Positions 16,975 through 25,489 of a stretch of 64,000 nucleotides of DNA are shown here, in pieces; positions within the stretch are counted from its first letter, which is position 1; every line of letters begins with the position of its first letter. The notes below the pieces were generated by a model, which saw only the letters and a program-made list of their open reading frames with translations, ran no database searches and was not told where the DNA came from. Made by a program: the position numbers and the translations under genes. The stretch is from positions 1 to 64,000 of the forward strand of contig JAESPV010000034.1 of assembly GCA_016765495.1 (NCBI GenBank), written 5' to 3'. This DNA comes from Desulfocapsa sp. GTDB lineage: Bacteria; Desulfobacterota; Desulfobulbia; Desulfobulbales; Desulfocapsaceae.

Positions 16975-18978
16975 TCACCAATCGAAACGCAGTGTGTTGT
17001 CAAGCGCATCAGCTCGAGTCAAGTTTATTGATACCCGAGAGCCGGGTTCCGGCCTGTTTCTGGTAGGTGTCGGCAGGTCAATGTTTAACAAAATATCGGT
17101 TAGCAGAAGAAAGGTTCGTTTGGGCCCACATTCAAGAACCAAGGCCGTAAACGGTCTGTCCTGCCGAGTCTCAAGATATTTAAGTAGCCAGTAACGATGG
17201 CGTTGTTGCCGAACGTTATTGGCCTTAGCTAACGTTCGCCCAATAACAGAAGTGAAATCTTTGCACATCTCCTCAGTAAATCTGATTTCTTCACGGCGAA
17301 CCAGGGAGTGAATCTGATGTTGCATGACAAGATCAAGCAGTCTGCGGATTGGAGAAGTTATCGTTGTGTACTGGGTAACACCAAGTCCGCTGTGGGGTTG
17401 GGCATTGGTAAGAAGTTCGCCCCGTGATAACATTTTTCGTTGTTTTGAATTTAGAAAAAGATCATTGTCAATGCCATGCACTACTCGTTTTCTGGGAGGC
17501 TTCTGGGCTCTGAAAAGACCGGGGGCCATTCTGTCCGCAACATACCTGGCTGCCTCTGTATTTGCCAGGATCATCATTTCCGACACAAGAGCTCGGGAGG
17601 GTGTGTCGGAATCGGCCAGGCTTACCTGGACTTTTGAGCCTCCATCCTGGAGGTGAATGTTCACATCGGGAAAAGGCAGGAGCAAAGCTCCGGCATCAAG
17701 CCGTTTGTTTCGGAGCTTCCGGCGGAGATCATTGAGTATTACCAGTTCTTTGTCGCTGCTCATCATACTGTTTGCTTCATCATAGGTGAGCCGTCTGGCG
17801 ACTTTTATGATGGAAGGAAATATCCGAACTTTTAAAACCTCTGCCTCTTTCGACAGAAGAATCATAAAGCTGATGGTTGCCCGTAATTCTCCCTGAACAA
17901 GGCTGCATATTCCCTGGGAGAGATGTCTTGGCAGCATGGGAATCTGTCCTTCCGGAAAGTAGATGGATGTACCCCGTCGCATTGCTTCTAGAAATAATGG
18001 GTCTTCGGGGCGTACATAGTGGGCAACATCTGAGATGTGAACACCCACCAGAAAGTTTCCATCCTGTTCTTCAACAGTGAGGGCATCATCAAAATCCAGC
18101 GTGGTCGGGCCATCGATGGTCATGGGGTGCAGGTGGGTGAAGTCTTTTCTGCCAGGATCCTGAAAGAGTTTGTCAGATCCTTGCTGGAGAAGCATTTCAG
18201 CCTGTTGGATGCCAAGGAGTGGGAAAACCACAGGCAGATCATTCCGAAGAAGCGGAATATTTTCATTTTTATCCCACAACCCGGCTTTAACAAGAAGATG
18301 GAAAGGATCGTGGGGTCTGTTAAATCCACCAGCTGTTAGAATTTTTCTGGCGATATTGGCGTGTTTTGAGTCACTGCCTGAAATATAAAAATCTCGGATG
18401 ATATGTAGACATTCATCACAGGTGGCATCTCGTGGGGTAGCTTTTTTAGAGCCATTGTTGATTGCTTTGAGAAATATACCTCCACGTTCGATAATTTCCT
18501 GAGTTCGTTTCTCTTTGTCTCTTTGACTTTTGAGTTGTTCTATCTGTTCAAAAGAGTGGGCAATAAGCTTATTTTCTTTATATTTGAAATAGAGCCTGTC
18601 TTCAAAAACAGTGCGAAGGAAAGCAGCAACGATATCATCGTTAGCATCTTTGCCAAAACTCAGTTCAGCAAGAAAAGATGGACTAAATCTTTGGGTTGAT
18701 TCGTCGGTAAGGAGTTCCCAGATCTCCTGAAGGTCTATAGCTTTCATGAGTTGCTTTCTGGTTTCTGCAGTTTCCATGAGTTGCCGACCCAGCTCTTCGC
18801 GCGAGGAATCAACGGAATGTGTTTTGTCTGAGCAGTGAACAACACGGGATGCGGGAAGGTTCTTTTCCCTACCGTTCTGGTTGATTAGATGCAGGCGTTT
18901 GGCCTGGGCGCCTATAACATAGGCGCAGAAAAACTTTCCTCCATCCAGATATTCTATGAGTTTCCCTTTGCTTACCAT
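16975..18978 (-). CDS. RNB-domain 3'-5' exoribonuclease (RNase II/R family)
   Basis: A 667-residue exoribonuclease. The N-terminal 60 residues form a small beta domain; the RNB catalytic core follows, with the metal-binding aspartates in MTIDGPTTLDFDDALTVEE near the middle, HISDVAHYV, and the late signature QYTTITSPIRRLLDLVMQHQ. The extreme C-terminus resembles a short S1-like barrel rather than a canonical S1. It is shorter than E. coli RNase R (813) and nearer RNase II size. The ATG at 18978 follows AAGGA closely; an upstream TTG is less likely. RNase II versus R cannot be decided by eye, so no symbol is given. Expected role: mRNA and structured RNA turnover. Confidence 0.88.
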   Translation of the reverse strand: MVSKGKLIEYLDGGKFFCAYVIGAQAKRLHLINQNGREKNLPASRVVHCSDKTHSVDSSREELGRQLMETAETRKQLMKAIDLQEIWELLTDESTQRFSPSFLAELSFGKDANDDIVAAFLRTVFEDRLYFKYKENKLIAHSFEQIEQLKSQRDKEKRTQEIIERGGIFLKAINNGSKKATPRDATCDECLHIIRDFYISGSDSKHANIARKILTAGGFNRPHDPFHLLVKAGLWDKNENIPLLRNDLPVVFPLLGIQQAEMLLQQGSDKLFQDPGRKDFTHLHPMTIDGPTTLDFDDALTVEEQDGNFLVGVHISDVAHYVRPEDPLFLEAMRRGTSIYFPEGQIPMLPRHLSQGICSLVQGELRATISFMILLSKEAEVLKVRIFPSIIKVARRLTYDEANSMMSSDKELVILNDLRRKLRNKRLDAGALLLPFPDVNIHLQDGGSKVQVSLADSDTPSRALVSEMMILANTEAARYVADRMAPGLFRAQKPPRKRVVHGIDNDLFLNSKQRKMLSRGELLTNAQPHSGLGVTQYTTITSPIRRLLDLVMQHQIHSLVRREEIRFTEEMCKDFTSVIGRTLAKANNVRQQRHRYWLLKYLETRQDRPFTALVLECGPKRTFLLLTDILLNIDLPTPTRNRPEPGSRVSINLTRADALDNTLRFDW

Positions 18979-19204
18979 TCCTTGCTGATCAGTTGATCCC
19001 TTTGTGTGCGAGCGCAAGTGATAAAAAAAATATCATCGTCTCTAGTAATTTGTTTTTCTGAGCTGTATATTGAGGTACATATACGAAATAACTTGAACAA
19101 CTTATTTAGTTCCCGTTCCTGCACAAAATGTATTACTATAGTGTGCTTTTTCAATTAGGGCACTTTAAAAGAGATACCAGCAGCAACAAAAGAGGAATAA
19201 AAAA

Positions 19205-20125
19205 TTGATTGAAGAGTTTTTGACAGGAAATATACGCTCCGGGATGGTTGCCATTGTCGGCCCGCCAAATGCCGGGAAGTCGACGTTAATGAATTATCTA
19301 CTCGGGCAAAAGATATCCATTGTCAGTAATAAGCCGCAAACCACACGCAATCGCATTCTTGGGGTGGTGAACGGTGAGGATTATCAGATTGTACTGCTCG
19401 ATACTCCTGGACTGCATAAGGCCAGGCAGCCGTTGAACCGGGAAATGGTACGAATTGCCATGGAAAGTTTGAAGGAAGTGGATGTGATTCTCTATATGAT
19501 TGATGTCTCCCTGCCGCTTCCCGAAAAAGTGGAACAGGAAAAAAATAAGGAGATGCTGGAGCATATGGGGGGAGTTTCAGCCCCTGTTATTCTTGTCTTG
19601 AATAAGGTGGATCTGCTGGAAAAAGAGCGGCTCCTTCCCATGATTAAACGTTACTCCGAGCTTTTTCCGTTTCATGGGGTGATGCCTCTATCAGCACTTA
19701 CAGGGGAGGGTACGGAGGTGGTTGTGAAGGAAGTGCTTAACATTCTTCCACTTGGGCCACGTTATTTTCCAGAAGATATTCCGACAGATGCCAGCGAACG
19801 GTTTCTGGTAACTGAAATTGTGCGGGAAAAAGTATTTCTTCTGACAGGTCAGGAAATTCCTTATTCATCGGCCGTCACCCTGGAATCTTTTCAGGAAGAC
19901 ACCAAAAAACAGATGACCACCATCCATGCGACCATTGTTCTCGAAAGAAATTCTCAAAAGGGGATAGTCATAGGAAAGGGTGGAAAGAAATTAAAAAGTA
20001 TTGGCATTGCAGCTCGAAAAGATATCGAAAAAATGTTGGGACAAAAAGTTTTGTTGAAGCTTTGGGTCAAGGTCAGAAAGAACTGGTCCAAGGATGAACG
20101 ATTTTTGAAGGAGCTTGGGTTTTAA
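19205..20125 (+). CDS. era: GTPase Era
   Basis: A 306-residue GTPase that binds 16S rRNA and supports 30S subunit maturation. G1 is GPPNAGKST (about 19-27), the switch I segment is KPQTTRNR, G3 is DTPGLHK and G4 is NKVD. The C-terminal KH domain carries GIVIGKGGKKLKSIG. Length and order are normal. It starts at TTG with AGAGGA six bases upstream, the only sensible start for the family N-terminus. It is divergent from the RNB gene and convergent with ctpA; the two stop codons are 6 bases apart and share a hairpin. Confidence 0.95.
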   Translation: MIEEFLTGNIRSGMVAIVGPPNAGKSTLMNYLLGQKISIVSNKPQTTRNRILGVVNGEDYQIVLLDTPGLHKARQPLNREMVRIAMESLKEVDVILYMIDVSLPLPEKVEQEKNKEMLEHMGGVSAPVILVLNKVDLLEKERLLPMIKRYSELFPFHGVMPLSALTGEGTEVVVKEVLNILPLGPRYFPEDIPTDASERFLVTEIVREKVFLLTGQEIPYSSAVTLESFQEDTKKQMTTIHATIVLERNSQKGIVIGKGGKKLKSIGIAARKDIEKMLGQKVLLKLWVKVRKNWSKDERFLKELGF

Positions 20126-20130
20126 GCAGG

Positions 20131-21522
20131 CTACAAGCCTGCACCAGCGGAGATGTGTTTCTCCGCTGGTGCCATGCTGTCAAGCTCAGAATCAGTCCGA
20201 TATTCAGTGTATAGGTTAAGACTTTTCAGGATATTAAGAGCAGTGCGCAGCTGATTGTCTTTTTTGAGACGCGTCTCGATCTTTTGCTGATCTTCGGTTG
20301 TATTCCCGCCATGTTTGTCACCAGTCTTTTTTCCTGATTTTTCTGCGTGTTCATTACGATTTAAAATATGATTTTTAAGATCAGCTTCACGTACAAAATT
20401 CGGTAATTGAGGACTGGCTTTTTCTTTTTTCACATACGGGATGTGGGGTACTTCAACGTCTGGAACAATACCCGTGGCCTGAATGGACCTTCCATTGGGT
20501 GTGAAGTACCGGGCCGTTGTGAGCCGCAGGCCTGATCCGCCGGGCAAGGGAAGGATGGTTTGTACCGATCCCTTCCCAAATGTCTGGGTACCTACGATGA
20601 CGCCGCGTTTATGATCCTGGATGGCACCCGCAACAATTTCGGATGCACTGGCAGAGCCTTCATTTACCAGAATAACCAAGGGGTACAGGTTCTTGCCATT
20701 GTTGGCATGAGCCTGAAATGTCATGTTTTGTTCTTGTTTCCGGCCCTTGGTGTAAACGATAAGCCCTTGATTCAGGAAAATATCTGAAATTGAAATGGCC
20801 TGGTCAAGTAGTCCGCCCGGATTGTTGCGAAGGTCAAGAATTAACCCTTTAATCAGCTCATCTTTTTCAAGTTTGATGAGGAGGTTTTTGACATCTTTTG
20901 TGGTTTTTTCCTGAAAATTTGTAATACGCACATAGGCAAAACCGGGTTCAAGGAAGAAACCATTTACACTGTGCAGTGAAATGATATCTCGAACAAGGGT
21001 GAATTCTTTCAGCTCCTGCCAGCCGTCTCGATAGATGGACAGTGTTACCTCACTCCCCTTGGTACCTTTCAGCTGTTTGATGGCATCCATGGATGGCATA
21101 TTTTTGGTGGGTTCTCCATTTATTTTTACGATGATATCTTTTGCCTGGAGTCCGGCCTTGGCGGCAGGGGTCCCATCAATGGGTGAGATAATGGTTAGAA
21201 TTCCATCGCGAACGGTGATTTCAATACCGATACCTGAAAAATCTCCTCGTGTTTCATCCTGTAGCTCATTAAAGTCATTTGCTGTTAGATATGACGAGTG
21301 TGGATCAAGCGAGAGGAGCATACCACTGATTGCCCCTTCAATGGTTGTATCGGCATTGATTTCATCAATATAATTTTCTTGTAAGATGCTTAGTACATTC
21401 GCAAAAATCTCCAGTTGCCGATAAGTAGCTTCCCGTTGATCCTGGGAGATTGCTGCTTGCGATATGGAGGTGTGATTTATGAGAATCGAGAAGATAAAAA
21501 AAATGCCTGTTAATAGTTTCAC
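20131..21522 (-). CDS. ctpA: C-terminal processing peptidase (S41, CtpA-like)
   Basis: A 463-residue exported serine protease. A signal peptide (GIFFIFSILINHTSISQA) is followed by a helical region, a PDZ domain (about 95-180; GTPAAKAGLQAKDIIVKING), and the S41 catalytic domain with the Ser in EGSASASEIVAGA and the Lys in TFGKGSVQT. The last 80 residues are charged and low-complexity. The start is GTG. Members trim periplasmic or envelope proteins, often peptidoglycan hydrolases. It follows envC by about 100 bases on the same strand, which suits a role in controlling cell-wall cleavage with FtsEX-EnvC. The final codons form half of a hairpin shared with era. Confidence 0.92.
   Translation of the reverse strand: MKLLTGIFFIFSILINHTSISQAAISQDQREATYRQLEIFANVLSILQENYIDEINADTTIEGAISGMLLSLDPHSSYLTANDFNELQDETRGDFSGIGIEITVRDGILTIISPIDGTPAAKAGLQAKDIIVKINGEPTKNMPSMDAIKQLKGTKGSEVTLSIYRDGWQELKEFTLVRDIISLHSVNGFFLEPGFAYVRITNFQEKTTKDVKNLLIKLEKDELIKGLILDLRNNPGGLLDQAISISDIFLNQGLIVYTKGRKQEQNMTFQAHANNGKNLYPLVILVNEGSASASEIVAGAIQDHKRGVIVGTQTFGKGSVQTILPLPGGSGLRLTTARYFTPNGRSIQATGIVPDVEVPHIPYVKKEKASPQLPNFVREADLKNHILNRNEHAEKSGKKTGDKHGGNTTEDQQKIETRLKKDNQLRTALNILKSLNLYTEYRTDSELDSMAPAEKHISAGAGL
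20141..20172. terminator. Bidirectional-type hairpin between era and ctpA
   Basis: A perfect 12-bp stem, GCACCAGCGGAG (20141-20152) with CTCCGCTGGTGC (20161-20172), has an 8-base loop. It begins 15 bases after the era stop and lies wholly within the last codons of ctpA. There is no long T-tract on either side, so termination is plausible but not certain. Confidence 0.5.
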
Positions 21523-21620
21523 GTGGTTTCCGTTGGCTTTGAAAAGTTTTTATTAAAAGTAATCAGGGGGCACCATCACGGAAAGCAGCCATCTCTCAGT
21601 GCCTTCAGGATGTGTACCTG

Positions 21621-22862
21621 TTATGGTAGAATAAGGTCATTATTGTCAAGCCACTGGAGAGGATCCAGCGGTTTGGAACCCTGTCGAATTTCAAGATATA
21701 TCCCCTCGTCCATAAGTGTTGCGGTATCTCCGGTGAGGGCAATAGTGTCACCCTGCGCGACTCTGTCGCCTTCCTTCACAAGAAGTTTTTCAACACGGGA
21801 AGTGATGGAAAAATATTGAAAACCATGGTCAATAATAATAGTATTTCCATAGCCATAGAGGTAGTCGGCATAGCTGACTTCTCCCTCAAATATAGCATAA
21901 ACTTTGTTGGTGCCCTGGGTCGCAATGGTGATACCTGTGGTTTTTCTACTGATCCCAAGTCGATTGTTATGCTCTTCACCAAAGCGTGCTATGACTTTAC
22001 CTGGTATGGGAACCGGATGCTTGCCTTTGTTCAGTAGGAATCCCTGATCAAATAATTTGTTTTTTCTTTTCAGAGCATTAAGGGAACTTGTAAGGTTATC
22101 GGCGACCTTTTCCATTTCTTTGACAGCCTGTTCGTGCAATTCTTTCTGCGTTTTTATCTGGTTGAAAAGAGCTTCTTTCTCAAGCTTGATTGTGTTGGTG
22201 GCTTCTTGTTCTTCTTTTGCAAATGTAATGAGGTCATTAAGGACACCTTTTTCCAGGCTTAATGTCACTTGAGCTCGTTGTAGTGTGTCAATGGATTTGC
22301 GGTATTCATCAAGAAGGGACTTGTCGTAGGCGATTAGGCTGGCAAAAGAATCTCTAAATTGTAGTATTTGCGGCATACTTTTTGTAGAAAAAGCTACATT
22401 GGCAATACCAATTTCGCCCATCTTATAATATGCTTTGATTCTTTCCTGCAGATGATTCTGGACGTTTTGTTTAGACGCCTCGATGCTCTGTAATTCGACT
22501 TCTTTTTTGGTGATCAGCTCTTCCTGCCTGTTAACCTGTTCTTCGAAACCCCGTAGTTTTTTTAGTTGAGTAAAGAGTCTTGCATTGATAAGAATCAGTT
22601 CATCAAACAGGTTTCGCTGTTTTTGTGCCGAAGATTCTATCTGTCCCTTCTGGCTGGTTATTCCACCCTGTAATTTGTTGATGTTGATATGGTATTTTCT
22701 AATACCTTTTTCGATTTGTTGTTTCTCTGTCTTTCGGTCTGTTTTACTCAGGCAAATGGATGGGCCAATCAGAAAAACAAAGAGTACACAGCTGAACAGA
22801 ACAAAAATGTGTTTACAGGGGGGAGTTCCAAAGTGTTGCGTGTGTGTACTTGAAAAAAACAT
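21621..22862 (-). CDS. envC: EnvC-like murein hydrolase activator, degenerate LytM domain
   Basis: A 413-residue exported protein: a signal/anchor segment (VLFSCVLFVFLIG), a long coiled coil (about 42-265), and a LytM/M23 domain (about 285-405). The LytM zinc ligands look lost: KTTGITI replaces the HRGIDI-type segment, YFSITSRV the YxHL segment, and YLEIRQG the HxHFE segment. That matches EnvC, which does not cut peptidoglycan itself but activates amidases when pulled by FtsEX. ftsX ends 7 bases upstream, so the FtsE-FtsX-EnvC complex is encoded together. The name rests on this context plus architecture. Confidence 0.88.
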   Translation of the reverse strand: MFFSSTHTQHFGTPPCKHIFVLFSCVLFVFLIGPSICLSKTDRKTEKQQIEKGIRKYHININKLQGGITSQKGQIESSAQKQRNLFDELILINARLFTQLKKLRGFEEQVNRQEELITKKEVELQSIEASKQNVQNHLQERIKAYYKMGEIGIANVAFSTKSMPQILQFRDSFASLIAYDKSLLDEYRKSIDTLQRAQVTLSLEKGVLNDLITFAKEEQEATNTIKLEKEALFNQIKTQKELHEQAVKEMEKVADNLTSSLNALKRKNKLFDQGFLLNKGKHPVPIPGKVIARFGEEHNNRLGISRKTTGITIATQGTNKVYAIFEGEVSYADYLYGYGNTIIIDHGFQYFSITSRVEKLLVKEGDRVAQGDTIALTGDTATLMDEGIYLEIRQGSKPLDPLQWLDNNDLILP

Positions 22863-22868
22863 AAAGCA

Positions 22869-23756
22869 TCAAATTCTCAAAAATTTTCGAATAGAAGAAT
22901 AGCTGCCAAGACTACAAAGAGAAATGGAACCAAGAATAATTATAAGTATTACTCTGAATGAGAAAAAATTAAATTGAAAAAGATTTAAGATTCCAGGTCC
23001 TGTAAAACGGAGACTGATCCATTGAAATAAACAGTAGAGAGCGGAAAGACCAATAACGGATCCCATAAATCCCTGCAGGATGCCTTCAAGAAGAAATGGA
23101 GTTCTGATGTAGCTGTTAGTAGCACCGACCAGTTTTAAAAGTTCCAGTTCATCCTTACGCCCCATGATGGTAAGTCTGATGGTATAGGCCACCATAAAAG
23201 TTGCGGTGAGGATCAGAAGCGCTCCACTAAGCAGTACAACAATGGTGAGCAGGCGGGTAAAATAATGGAATCGTTCCATCCATTCCTGACCATATTGTAC
23301 TTTTTCTGTGCCTGGGAGGCTTGCCAGGTACTCTGAGAAAAGTTTTATCTGACGATAGCCACGGAGACTCTTCAGCGGTACGACCTCAATGGAGGCCGGA
23401 AGGAAGTTTTCCGGCATGTCGGCCAATACGTCGGAGTCATCACCAAGTTGTGCAACAAAACGCTCATAGGCCTCAGACTTTGAAACAAAAATAATCTCCT
23501 CAACATCGTCAAAGTTTTTAATTTTACGACGGAGCTGCTCTTTCATTTCGGTACCCGGCTCCTCTTCCAGGTAGACAATGAGGCGAAGGTCATCGCTTAA
23601 TCTTTCTCCAGTGCCAAGCATATTGGTATAAATGAGATAGAAAAAAGCAAAGATGAGCACGGAGAGACTGACAGTAAGAAATGTCATAAACTGGGATGTC
23701 CATGTCTGTCTCAGATTTCGCCCCGTTTGTCTCAAGACTGCAAACCAGAAATTCAT
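22869..23756 (-). CDS. ftsX: Cell division protein FtsX
   Basis: A 295-residue membrane subunit of the FtsEX complex. One helix near residues 24-45, a periplasmic domain (about 46-165) with DVEEIIFVSKSEAYERF and LPASIEVVPL, then three helices with the family segment KDELELLKLVGATNSYIRTPF between them. It is an ABC-type permease without known transport, passing ATP-driven conformational change to EnvC. It overlaps ftsE by one base (ATG at 23756 within the ftsE stop) and precedes envC by 7 bases. Confidence 0.95.
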   Translation of the reverse strand: MNFWFAVLRQTGRNLRQTWTSQFMTFLTVSLSVLIFAFFYLIYTNMLGTGERLSDDLRLIVYLEEEPGTEMKEQLRRKIKNFDDVEEIIFVSKSEAYERFVAQLGDDSDVLADMPENFLPASIEVVPLKSLRGYRQIKLFSEYLASLPGTEKVQYGQEWMERFHYFTRLLTIVVLLSGALLILTATFMVAYTIRLTIMGRKDELELLKLVGATNSYIRTPFLLEGILQGFMGSVIGLSALYCLFQWISLRFTGPGILNLFQFNFFSFRVILIIILGSISLCSLGSYSSIRKFLRI

Positions 23757-24481
23757 TATAGATCCCCTCTTGTCAGGGAATGCATGGTGCCACTGCGAAG
23801 TTCCATAACCCGATGTTTGCTTTGCTGATAGATGGAGGCGTCGTGGGTGGCAATGACAATGGTGGCGCCAGCCATTTTACTTCGGTTAAGAAGCTCCATA
23901 ACCTGCCTGGTGGTAGACGCATCCAGGTTTCCAGTGGGTTCATCTACAAGGATTAAGCGAGGAGAATTGGCAACAGCCCGCGCAAGAGCGACGCGTTGCT
24001 GTTCGCCGCGAGACAGTTCACTGGTGATGGTGTTATGTTTGTCAGCGAGTAATAATTGGTCAAGCAGATCGCGAACCCTTTGTTTGATGGCTCGTGGTTT
24101 TTTGTAAGAAACTTCCATGGCAATGGCAATGTTTTCGGCCACCGTTCTGTCACTGAGGAGCTTGAAGTCCTGGTAGGCCACCCCAATTTTCTGTCTCAAG
24201 TGGGCGAGATCCTTTCCCTTGAGTTGATTTATATTATAGCCGGCAACTTCGATAAGTCCTTTTGTGGGAACCTCCATGTTGCAGATGAGTTTTAGAAGAG
24301 TGGTTTTTCCAGCTCCGCTTCTCCCGATAAGAAAAAACATTTCCCCGGTTTCAATGGAAAGAGAAATGTCTGACAGAGCGGTAATATTTGGCTCGTAGGT
24401 ACGACTCACCTTGATCATTTCGATCATGGTGTTGCCAGAATGAACCGTTTCTTCTGTGGATGTTTGATTGGACACGTTCAA
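23756..24481 (-). CDS. ftsE: Cell division ATP-binding protein FtsE
   Basis: A 241-residue ABC ATPase, partner of FtsX. Walker A is GRSGAGKTT (about 53-61), the Q-loop YQDFKLL, signature ELSRGEQQRVALARAVAN, Walker B LILVDEPTGNLD, and the H-loop ATHD. A roughly 18-residue N-terminal extension (serine/threonine-rich) precedes the standard MIEMIKVSRTY start, so an internal ATG is a possible alternative. It begins 2 bases after the CooC-like gene, so the two are almost certainly co-transcribed. Confidence 0.95.
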   Translation of the reverse strand: MNVSNQTSTEETVHSGNTMIEMIKVSRTYEPNITALSDISLSIETGEMFFLIGRSGAGKTTLLKLICNMEVPTKGLIEVAGYNINQLKGKDLAHLRQKIGVAYQDFKLLSDRTVAENIAIAMEVSYKKPRAIKQRVRDLLDQLLLADKHNTITSELSRGEQQRVALARAVANSPRLILVDEPTGNLDASTTRQVMELLNRSKMAGATIVIATHDASIYQQSKHRVMELRSGTMHSLTRGDL

Positions 24482-24483
24482 TA

Positions 24484-25242
24484 TCAGGAAAAAATCCTGT
24501 CAAATATTTCATCGACTGTAATTACAATATCATCTGAATCATTAAGGTTCAGATAGGATTCCCCGCTCAGCTCCTGATTGATCAATACATCACTGGAAGG
24601 GATGATTCCGCCTAGTTCCATGCCTGAATCTGCAACTGCCTCATCAATCTTTTTCTGAAGGGCAGACGGCATTGGCTGGGGGGCACGGTTAATCAGCAGG
24701 TGCTGGCTTTTGATTTCAAGTCCCAATGGTTCAGTGATGCTGGAAATACGTTTTGCTGTGAGTATTCCACGGGCTGATGGGTCGGAGGTGACAAGCAGGT
24801 AGTCAATGGAACGAATATTCATACGGCTCAGATGTTCCATGCCGGCTTCGTTGTCAACTATGATATATTTGTAGTTTTCTGAAAGCTTGTCCATGGTCAT
24901 GGCAAGATACTGGTTTGCAGCACAGTAGCATCCAGGGCCGTCGGGTTGTCCCATGACAAGAAGATCAAATCCGGTCTCTTCAATAAGTGCCTGATGGATC
25001 TTCAGTTCCATAAATTGATCGCGCGTCATATTTGGAGGCAGTTCGCCTTTTAGTTCTTTTCTGATTTGCCCAAGGGTGACGCCCACATCAAGGTTGAGCA
25101 GTTCATTGAGATTGGCATTGGCATCTGCATCAACGAGCAGGAACGGTGTCAGCTTTTTTTTGAGTAAATATCGGGTTAACAGGGCCGAAGTTGTGGTTTT
25201 GCCAGTTCCACCTTTGCCGGCCATGGCAATAATTTTAGTCAT
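24484..25242 (-). CDS. CooC-like MinD/ParA-family ATPase with CXC motif
   Basis: A 252-residue P-loop ATPase. The deviant Walker A is GKGGTGKTT near residues 8-16, KTTTSALLTRYLL follows, and DGPGCYCAANQYL lies near 115. The CYC pair corresponds to the nickel-binding CXC of CooC, the maturation ATPase of carbon monoxide dehydrogenase. YIIVDNEAGMEHLSR is also typical. The ATG at 25242 puts the P-loop at the proper distance. No CODH or acetyl-CoA synthase gene is in the window; instead it heads the ftsE-ftsX-envC-ctpA run, 2 bases before ftsE. Metal insertion into a distant target or a positioning role are both possible. Confidence 0.85.
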   Translation of the reverse strand: MTKIIAMAGKGGTGKTTTSALLTRYLLKKKLTPFLLVDADANANLNELLNLDVGVTLGQIRKELKGELPPNMTRDQFMELKIHQALIEETGFDLLVMGQPDGPGCYCAANQYLAMTMDKLSENYKYIIVDNEAGMEHLSRMNIRSIDYLLVTSDPSARGILTAKRISSITEPLGLEIKSQHLLINRAPQPMPSALQKKIDEAVADSGMELGGIIPSSDVLINQELSGESYLNLNDSDDIVITVDEIFDRIFS

Positions 25243-25435
25243 GAATTGTCTCTTTATGGTATATGAATTGAAAAATATTAAAGTATTTATCTTCCCCATT
25301 CTAATATAGGGTGTAGGTGGATGTCAATTTTAAAGCTGTTTTCAACGGTTTTTGCCAATTTTCCTTGCATCTTCAAGCCCAGTTGGTATTTTTAGGAGTT
25401 TTGTTCTTATTGCTTATACATGAAGTTTGAGTGCC

Positions 25436-25477
25436 GCAAACCGCAAACCGCAAACCGAATACCGAATACCGCATATT
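25436..25477 (+). repeat. Heptanucleotide tandem repeats upstream of ileS
   Basis: Six consecutive 7-mers: GCAAACC three times (25436-25456), GAATACC twice (25457-25470) and a decayed GCATATT (25471-25477). They end five bases before the ileS ribosome-binding region. The unit length of 7 would shift any frame read through it. Confidence 0.9.
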
Positions 25478-25489
25478 AAGGAGAGAGTT

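Noticed and set aside
25436-25477. CRISPR repeats
   Set aside because: Units are 7 bases with no spacers, so this is a simple tandem repeat.
25427-25489. Extra N-terminal residues for IleS
   Set aside because: They would be encoded by the heptamer repeats, have no ribosome site, and the ATG at 25490 has AAGGAGAG plus the family N-terminus.
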